In this document: piece by piece, positions 5,498 through 9,561 of the stretch | How the letters are laid out: each line of letters begins with the position of its first letter | Position numbering within the stretch: position 1 is the stretch's first letter | Source: Thermomicrobiales bacterium | GTDB lineage: Bacteria; Chloroflexota; Chloroflexia; Thermomicrobiales; UBA6265 | Length of the DNA: 9,561 bases | Assembly: GCA_025928535.1 (NCBI GenBank) | Contig: JAICJJ010000066.1 | Location: forward strand, 1 to 9,561 | Reading direction: 5' to 3' | Position numbers and translations under genes: made by a program | The notes under the pieces: model-generated | What the model was told of the DNA's origin: nothing | The model's input: the letters and a program-made list of their open reading frames with translations, nothing else | Databases searched by the model: none

Positions 5498-6565
5498 ATG
5501 GCGGCGATTCAATCGAGCGACGTGCTCGACCTCGCGCGGTTCGGCTTTCAGCCGCGGGGCGACGGCTGGGCGCGTGTGGACGACCAGGGCGAGTCCGTCG
5601 CCTTTGCCTCGCTCGGTTGGCCGCACGCTCAGATGCCGACCTTCGACCGTGACGAACGTGGCGAAGCGGTTGCGACCGACGCGCTCAACTTCATCGTCCG
5701 GCTCCAGGGACAGACCTGGGGGATGCCGCCGGAAGAGGTGGTTCCGGCCAACATCCTCGCCGTCCTGCGCGACGGCGGCGGCTCGGTCCTCGTCGCCTAT
5801 CGGCCGGAAATCGGCTTCAACGCCGACGGCTGGCTCGGCTTCGCGATCGCGCTCGGCGGCCGGAACGGCGTCCTCGTCTCGCACATGCTCGGCGTCCGCG
5901 AAGACGCGCGCGGCGCCGGCGGCGTCGGCTGGAGCCTCAAGGCGCTGCAAGGCTGCCTCGCCGCCGAGGCGGGACACCACGCCGCCGTCTGGACCTTCGA
6001 TCCGATGCGGGGCGCCAACGCCCGCCTCAACGTCGAAAAACTCGGCGCGACGATTTCGGATCTGACGCTCGACAAATACGGCGTCTTGCGAAGCAGCCTC
6101 TACGGCGACGTGCCGAGCGACCGTTTCACCGCCCAGTGGGATTTGCGGTCACCCCGGACGCTCGATCGCCTCGCCGCCGTCGCCGACGACCGGCTACCCC
6201 GCGCCGGCGCCGAACTCCTGGCCGACATCCCGCAGGCGACGTCCGCAACGGCGCCGGCGCTCGCGGCCAAGCGGGCGCCCGCCGTCTGGTATCGGATTCC
6301 GGCCGACATCGACACGTTGATGGACGCGGACCCCGCGGCGGCGATCGCCTGGCGCGGCGAGATGCGCGCGACGCTCGGTCATTTCCTGACCGTTGCCCGC
6401 GCCGAGCGCCATGCCGAGACGACCGATCCGATCGACATCGCCGCGCGCGTCACGCACGGCGCCTACGTCATCACCCGCTTCGTCTCCTCGGTCGATGCGG
6501 CCGGCGAACGAACGAACGGGTACCTGCTCGAACATCGGCCATTGCGCCCGCAGGAGGACACGTGA
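5498..6565 (+). CDS. COG3375-type GNAT acyltransferase (possible amino acid N-succinyltransferase)
   Basis: A 355-residue cytoplasmic GNAT protein. The N-terminal half carries the acyltransferase fold: 'GWLGFAIALGG' (111-121) and 'LVSHMLGVREDARGAGGVGWSLK' (126-148), which is the acyl-CoA-binding motif A. Next come 'WTFDPMRGANARLNVEKLGA' (165-184) and 'YGDVPSDRFTAQWDL' (202-216); these two segments are diagnostic of the COG3375 group. The C-terminal 130 residues are less distinctive and include an Ala-rich stretch near 240-260. ATG 5498 was chosen over an in-frame TTG at 5483; the ribosome site is weak (GGGCGG only 3 nt away). The stop TGA overlaps the GTG of the next gene. In Geobacillus a GNAT succinyltransferase works with an N-succinylamino acid racemase and an M20 hydrolase in D- to L-amino acid conversion. 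The same pairing here suggests N-acylation of an amino acid, but the acyl donor is not visible from sequence. Confidence 0.88.
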   Translation: MAAIQSSDVLDLARFGFQPRGDGWARVDDQGESVAFASLGWPHAQMPTFDRDERGEAVATDALNFIVRLQGQTWGMPPEEVVPANILAVLRDGGGSVLVAYRPEIGFNADGWLGFAIALGGRNGVLVSHMLGVREDARGAGGVGWSLKALQGCLAAEAGHHAAVWTFDPMRGANARLNVEKLGATISDLTLDKYGVLRSSLYGDVPSDRFTAQWDLRSPRTLDRLAAVADDRLPRAGAELLADIPQATSATAPALAAKRAPAVWYRIPADIDTLMDADPAAAIAWRGEMRATLGHFLTVARAERHAETTDPIDIAARVTHGAYVITRFVSSVDAAGERTNGYLLEHRPLRPQEDT

Positions 6566-7713
6566 AATTCCGCGCCATCCGGCTCTATCTGCTCGACCTG
6601 ACGCTGCGGACGCCGTTCACGACGTCGTTCGGCACGTATCGGACGTTGCCCCGGCCATTCGTCGTCCTGGAGACGACCGACGGTCTGCGCGGCGTCGGCG
6701 AAGCGCCGACGCTGCTCGATCCGGCGTACAAGGCCGAGGTCGACACGCCGGCCGTCATCACGTCATTGAAAGAATTCATCTTGCCGAGCATCGCCCGCGC
6801 CCAGCAGGAGCGGGGCGAGATCGCCGACGTTGCCGCGTTGCGCGCCGCCTCCGCCTGGATCAAGGGCGCCGTGTTCGCCAAGAGCGCGGTCGAAGCGGCA
6901 CTCTGGGATTTGCTGGCGCAAGAAGCGGGCGCGCCGCTCTGGCGCCTCTGGGGCGGCGACCGGCGGTCGTTTCCGGTCGGCGTGAGCATCGGCGGCAAAA
7001 CGCTCGACGACGTGCTGCGGCTCGCCGACAACGCCGTCGAACTGGGCTATCGCCGGCTGAAGGTCAAGATTTGGCCCGGCTTCGACGTCGAACCGGCGAC
7101 GGCGGTACGCGAGCGGTTTCCGGACATCCTGCTGCAGGTCGACGCCAATTCGGCCTACACGGTCGAAAACTGGGTCCGCCTGAAGGCGCTCGACCCGCTC
7201 GATCTGCTGCTGATCGAGCAACCGCTTTACGACGACGACATCGTTCTCCACAGCGAAATCTCGCGCGAATTGCGGACGCCGATTTGCCTCGATGAAAGCA
7301 TCCACTCCCTGCGCGACGCGCGGGCGGCGATACGGCTCTGGTCGCGCAACGACACCCTTGACCGGTTGATCATCAATATCAAGCCGCCGCGCGTCTCCGG
7401 CTTCGCCGAAGCGATCGAAATCGCCCACGCCTGCCACGAGCGGCGCGTCCGGACGTGGATCGGCGGCATGCTCGATTCCGCCTGGGGCAAGGCGATGAAC
7501 CTCAATCTCAACGCCCTGACCGCGATCGACTTGCCCGGCGACCACTTTTCGCCGTCGGGGGCCTATTTCGAGCGGGACGTCGTCTGCGAACCGCTCGTCT
7601 CGCGCGACGGGTCGTTCACGCTGGGCGACGGCGTTTCGGCCGGCGTGACGTTCGATTGGGACTATTTCAACTCGGCGGCGCGCGAGTTGTTTGCCATCGA
7701 TCTCGACCGCTGA
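6562..7713 (+). CDS. o-Succinylbenzoate synthase / N-acylamino acid racemase, enolase superfamily
   Basis: A 383-residue cytoplasmic enzyme of the MenC/NAAAR branch, the expected length. An N-terminal capping domain (about 1-130, with 'TPFTTSFGTYRTLPRPFVVLET') precedes a TIM barrel. Catalytic residues are all present: Lys167 and Lys169 in 'LKVKIWPG', metal ligands Asp194 ('LQVDAN'), Glu219 ('LIEQPL') and Asp244 ('CLDESI'), and the opposing base Lys274 ('INIKPPRVSG'). Members either dehydrate SHCHC to o-succinylbenzoate (menaquinone synthesis), racemise N-acylamino acids, or do both; sequence alone does not separate these. GTG 6562 has GGAGGA 4 nt upstream (6553-6558 region) and overlaps the GNAT stop in a GTGA junction, so the two are translationally coupled. 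That coupling favours the N-acylamino acid role. No other men gene and no M20 hydrolase is visible. It ends 7 nt from the convergent prenyltransferase gene. Confidence 0.93.
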   Translation: MKFRAIRLYLLDLTLRTPFTTSFGTYRTLPRPFVVLETTDGLRGVGEAPTLLDPAYKAEVDTPAVITSLKEFILPSIARAQQERGEIADVAALRAASAWIKGAVFAKSAVEAALWDLLAQEAGAPLWRLWGGDRRSFPVGVSIGGKTLDDVLRLADNAVELGYRRLKVKIWPGFDVEPATAVRERFPDILLQVDANSAYTVENWVRLKALDPLDLLLIEQPLYDDDIVLHSEISRELRTPICLDESIHSLRDARAAIRLWSRNDTLDRLIINIKPPRVSGFAEAIEIAHACHERRVRTWIGGMLDSAWGKAMNLNLNALTAIDLPGDHFSPSGAYFERDVVCEPLVSRDGSFTLGDGVSAGVTFDWDYFNSAARELFAIDLDR

Positions 7714-7720
7714 CCCACCG

Positions 7721-8605
7721 TCAGCCGAGCGCCAGCGCCCAGCCGAACCCGAGGACGACCGCGCCGGCCGCAATCAGCGGAAAGGCGAGGCGCGCGCCGA
7801 ACGCGGGGTTCGCGCCGGTTACGAGCGCCGCGATGGCGATTAGCGCCGCGTCAATCGACGCGGCGCCGAGCGCGGCCGGCCGGACGGCGACGCCAGACCA
7901 AACAGCCGCAATAGCGATGACCAACGCCGGGGCGGTCAACGCCAGCAGCCAGCAGGCGAGCGACATCCGCCGGCTCCCGAGGATGCCGCCGGGATTTCGC
8001 AAGCCGGCGGCGCGGTCGCGTTCGGCGTCCGGGAGCGACTGGGCGAGATGGACGGCCGCCATCGCCCCGGCGCCAAGCGGATAGAGCAACAGCAACCGGG
8101 GATCGAAGCCAACCAGCACGGCGCGGACCCAGATCGGCAGCAACGGCAACGCCAGCAGATAAGGCGCCCACGACCAAGGCGTGCGCTTCCACCAGAGGTC
8201 ATAGCCGAGGCCGAGCGCCGTTCCGCCGCAAAGGAGCCCGAAGGCGATCGGCCCGAATCGGGCTCCCGCAACGACCAGCAGCGCGAGTCCGGCGACGACC
8301 ATGCCCCACGCGCCGCGCACGCTGACGACGCCTGCCGGGATCGGTTTTGTCGGTTTGAAGCGGGCGTCGAGGTCGGCGTCGACGATTTCATTCAGCGCCC
8401 CGATGGCGAGTTGGCCGCCGAGCATCGCCAGCAGCAACCAGGCGAGATCGCCGCGCGCCATCTTGCCGTGGGTGACGACGACGGCAAACCCGGCGACCGC
8501 AATCAGCACGACCAGAATCGGGATCGGATGCGGCAACGCGATCCAGCCGCGCGCGACACGGCTTGTTCGCCGCCACCGTCCACCGGCGCCGCTCGCTTCG
8601 CTCAT
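7721..8605 (-). CDS. UbiA-family membrane prenyltransferase
   Basis: A 294-residue integral membrane enzyme that transfers an isoprenoid chain from its diphosphate to an aromatic or other acceptor. After about 25 mostly basic N-terminal residues there are roughly nine hydrophobic segments. The first Asp-rich motif is 'NEIVDADLD' (Asn72, Asp76, Asp80), followed by 'KPTKPIPAG' (84-92). The second is 'LPDAERDRAAG' (Asp193, Asp197). Both Mg-diphosphate sites are intact. 'GLGYDLWWKRTPWSW' (132-146) fits the loop near the substrate pocket. The family includes quinone, chlorophyll, haem and lipid prenyltransferases; I cannot name the acceptor. ATG 8605 has no ribosome site, and the promoter at 8612-8640 would start transcription at or next to it, so the message is probably leaderless. 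Proximity to the MenC-like gene hints at quinone synthesis, but the two are convergent. Confidence 0.92.
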   Translation of the reverse strand: MSEASGAGGRWRRTSRVARGWIALPHPIPILVVLIAVAGFAVVVTHGKMARGDLAWLLLAMLGGQLAIGALNEIVDADLDARFKPTKPIPAGVVSVRGAWGMVVAGLALLVVAGARFGPIAFGLLCGGTALGLGYDLWWKRTPWSWAPYLLALPLLPIWVRAVLVGFDPRLLLLYPLGAGAMAAVHLAQSLPDAERDRAAGLRNPGGILGSRRMSLACWLLALTAPALVIAIAAVWSGVAVRPAALGAASIDAALIAIAALVTGANPAFGARLAFPLIAAGAVVLGFGWALALG

Positions 8606-8611
8606 GCCGCG

Positions 8612-8640
8612 ACGATGGCGGACGCGGCCGATCGTGTCAA
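8612..8640 (-). promoter_or_regulatory. Probable leaderless promoter of the UbiA gene
   Basis: On the minus strand, a perfect TTGACA (8635-8640) is followed by 17 nt and CATCGT (8612-8617), then 6 nt and the ATG at 8605. The -10 matches only 3 of 6 bases, but these include the key second A and last T. Transcription would begin at or next to the start codon, which agrees with the absence of a Shine-Dalgarno site. The whole element lies in the 45-nt gap after the upstream gene's stop. Confidence 0.5.
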
Positions 8641-8650
8641 ACGGCGGGAC

Positions 8651-9037
8651 TTACGAGCGCGCTTCGGTTTGCGGCGAACCGACCTCCGGGGCGATGTCGG
8701 GGCGGTCGCCCGGCGCCGTGGCGGAGCGGGGGATCGGCCGACGGGTCAGCGCCTGGACGCTGCGGGCGCCTTGCCCGAGCAAGGTGTCGGCGACGAGCGC
8801 CGCGCGTCCAGGCGCGGAGACGACGACGATGGCAAGCCCGGCTTCGAGCGAGGCCGGGTCGATCGCATTCTGCAGCGCCGACCGGCGAAGTTGACCCGCG
8901 AGATCGCCCCGCGCACTGTCGAGCACCCGGGTGTGCGGGCCGAACCCGGCGCGATGCAAGGCGATCAGCGCGTCGCTCAATCGTCGACGCTCGAAGACGC
9001 CGAGAACCGTATCGGCCAGCGCCGGGCCACCCTCCAT
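8651..9037 (-). CDS. Small protein of unknown function, possible YflT/GSP17M-like stress domain
   Basis: A 128-residue predicted soluble protein. The pattern suggests a ferredoxin-like fold: strand 'TVLGVFE' (10-16), helix 'LSDALIALHRAGFG' (20-33), strand 'TRVLD' (36-40), then 'ARGDLAGQLRR' (42-52). A strand 'LAIVVVSAP' (69-77), helix 'GRAALVADTLLGQGA' (78-91) and strand 'RSVQAL' (92-97) follow. The last 30 residues are Pro-rich and probably disordered. The strand-helix opening with 'AGF' resembles the general-stress 17M/YflT domain, but this is a weak fold-level guess. ATG 9035-9037 was chosen because GGTGGAG lies 6 nt upstream; TTG 9085 would add 16 residues without a clear ribosome site. 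It is downstream of a DUF2382 stress-type gene on the same strand, gap 154 nt, which supports a stress role. Long frames on the plus strand across this region have Arg-rich shadow composition. Confidence 0.62.
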   Translation of the reverse strand: MEGGPALADTVLGVFERRRLSDALIALHRAGFGPHTRVLDSARGDLAGQLRRSALQNAIDPASLEAGLAIVVVSAPGRAALVADTLLGQGARSVQALTRRPIPRSATAPGDRPDIAPEVGSPQTEARS

Positions 9038-9191
9038 TCGCTGCTCCACCGCTGACCTTCCCCTGCCCGGCGCATCTGGCCGCAACCGCCCATGATGCGG
9101 ACATCGTGCCGCAGGCAGGAGATTAACCGCAACGCATGGTTCGACGCAGCCGAGCGACGGAAGTGGAAGTCATTGTGGACTGGCGGCGCGG

Positions 9192-9561
9192 TCAGGGCGC
9201 TGTATCGGGCGTTGCGTCGGCGGGGCCGACGCGCTCGACATCGACGATCTCGCGGCGGACCGGCTCTGTGCCGGAAACGGCGCGCGCTTCCAGCCGACGC
9301 GTGATGCGGATTTCTTCGCGGAGGACGAGTCGGCGGCTGACGACGATCTCTTCTTCCAGCACTGGCACGATCAGGGTGTCGTCTTCCCACCGCGCTTCCG
9401 GAACGGCTTCGACCGGCTGTCCCACCGGGACACGCTCGATCGTCACGTTGTCGCGCCGAAGCGTCGTCTCCCATTCCGTGGGCGTCGTCTCGACGCGGGT
9501 CGCGATCCGGACGGCGCCAGCATCGATTTCGCGCCGGACCGGCTCGACCACTTCTTCATGA
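9192..9561 (-). CDS. DUF2382 (YsnF/AvaK-like) stress-associated protein, partial
   Basis: The reading frame runs from the window end to TCA at 9192-9194, giving 122 residues without a start; the GTG at 9551 is internal because the frame stays open upstream. Two related units are visible. The first is 'EEVVEPVRREIDAGAVRI' through 'LRRDNVTIERVPVG'. The second is 'TLIVPVLEEEIVVSRR' with 'LVLREEIRITRRLEARAV' and 'PVRREIVDVERV'. This charged beta-strand pattern, with 'VTIERVPV' and 'PVLEEE...LREE', is the DUF2382 signature. Such proteins are often joined to an N-terminal PRC-barrel and are linked to general stress in Bacillus (YsnF); the missing upstream part may hold that domain. No signal or membrane segment is seen in the visible part. 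Biochemical function is unknown. Confidence 0.85.
   Translation of the reverse strand, partial: HEEVVEPVRREIDAGAVRIATRVETTPTEWETTLRRDNVTIERVPVGQPVEAVPEARWEDDTLIVPVLEEEIVVSRRLVLREEIRITRRLEARAVSGTEPVRREIVDVERVGPADATPDTAP

Noticed and set aside
5487..6065. ATG-started 192-residue frame at the beginning of the GNAT gene
   Set aside because: Ser/Arg/Ala-rich shadow in another frame; the frame starting at 5498 carries the COG3375 motifs.
6763..7773. 336-residue minus-strand frame opposite the racemase
   Set aside because: Shadow frame; the plus-strand enzyme has every catalytic residue in place.
8048..9055. 335-residue plus-strand frame across the prenyltransferase and small-protein genes
   Set aside because: Extremely charged, low-complexity translation spanning two minus-strand genes and their promoter; no recognisable fold.
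1..9561. tRNA/rRNA genes, CRISPR repeats, insertion sequences, phage or defence genes
   Set aside because: Read on both strands; no cloverleaf-like segment, regularly spaced repeat, transposase motif or terminal repeat was found.

Overview
The window is GC-rich bacterial DNA with dense coding and long spurious antisense frames. The style points to Chloroflexota, probably a Thermomicrobia-like lineage. The main clue is a binding protein with a short helical lead-in before a twin-arginine motif and a Pro/Ala/Thr-rich linker after it; the YsnF-type stress protein also fits. The assignment is inferred from protein style only.

Layout. (1) Positions 1-2216, plus strand: the end of a carbohydrate ABC transporter operon, with the C-terminus of a solute-binding protein, an intergenic stretch holding two hairpins, and two MalF/MalG-type permeases. 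No ATPase gene is present, so a shared ATPase encoded elsewhere is likely. A strong hairpin at 2246-2275 closes the operon and faces the convergent aldolase gene. (2) Positions 2354-5180, minus strand: a DhnA/LsrF-type class I aldolase and, upstream of it, a Tat-exported family 1 solute-binding protein. The binding protein has a near-consensus promoter (TTGACG-17-TATGAT) and a leader of about 170 nt. (3) Positions 5498-7713, plus strand: a COG3375-type GNAT acyltransferase whose stop overlaps the GTG start of an enolase-superfamily enzyme (o-succinylbenzoate synthase / N-acylamino acid racemase). The pair resembles the two-gene core of the N-succinylamino acid racemase route that converts D- to L-amino acids. 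(4) Positions 7721-9561, minus strand: a UbiA-family membrane prenyltransferase with a likely leaderless promoter, a small protein of possible stress-protein fold, and a DUF2382 (YsnF-like) protein cut by the window end.

How they fit together. Regions 1 and 2 look like one catabolic neighbourhood. The two binding proteins share a C-terminal signature, so the second may feed the same permeases or a related set, and the aldolase could cleave the imported substrate after phosphorylation. Region 3 is an acyl-amino-acid or menaquinone module. The neighbouring prenyltransferase keeps the quinone reading open, but it is convergent and separately transcribed. Region 4 ends in a probable stress cluster.

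I found no tRNA, rRNA, CRISPR array, insertion sequence or phage gene. Nothing amounts to a clear undescribed multi-gene system. The most notable points are the acyltransferase/racemase pair, the second binding protein, a probable non-standard ATC start, and the leaderless promoter.
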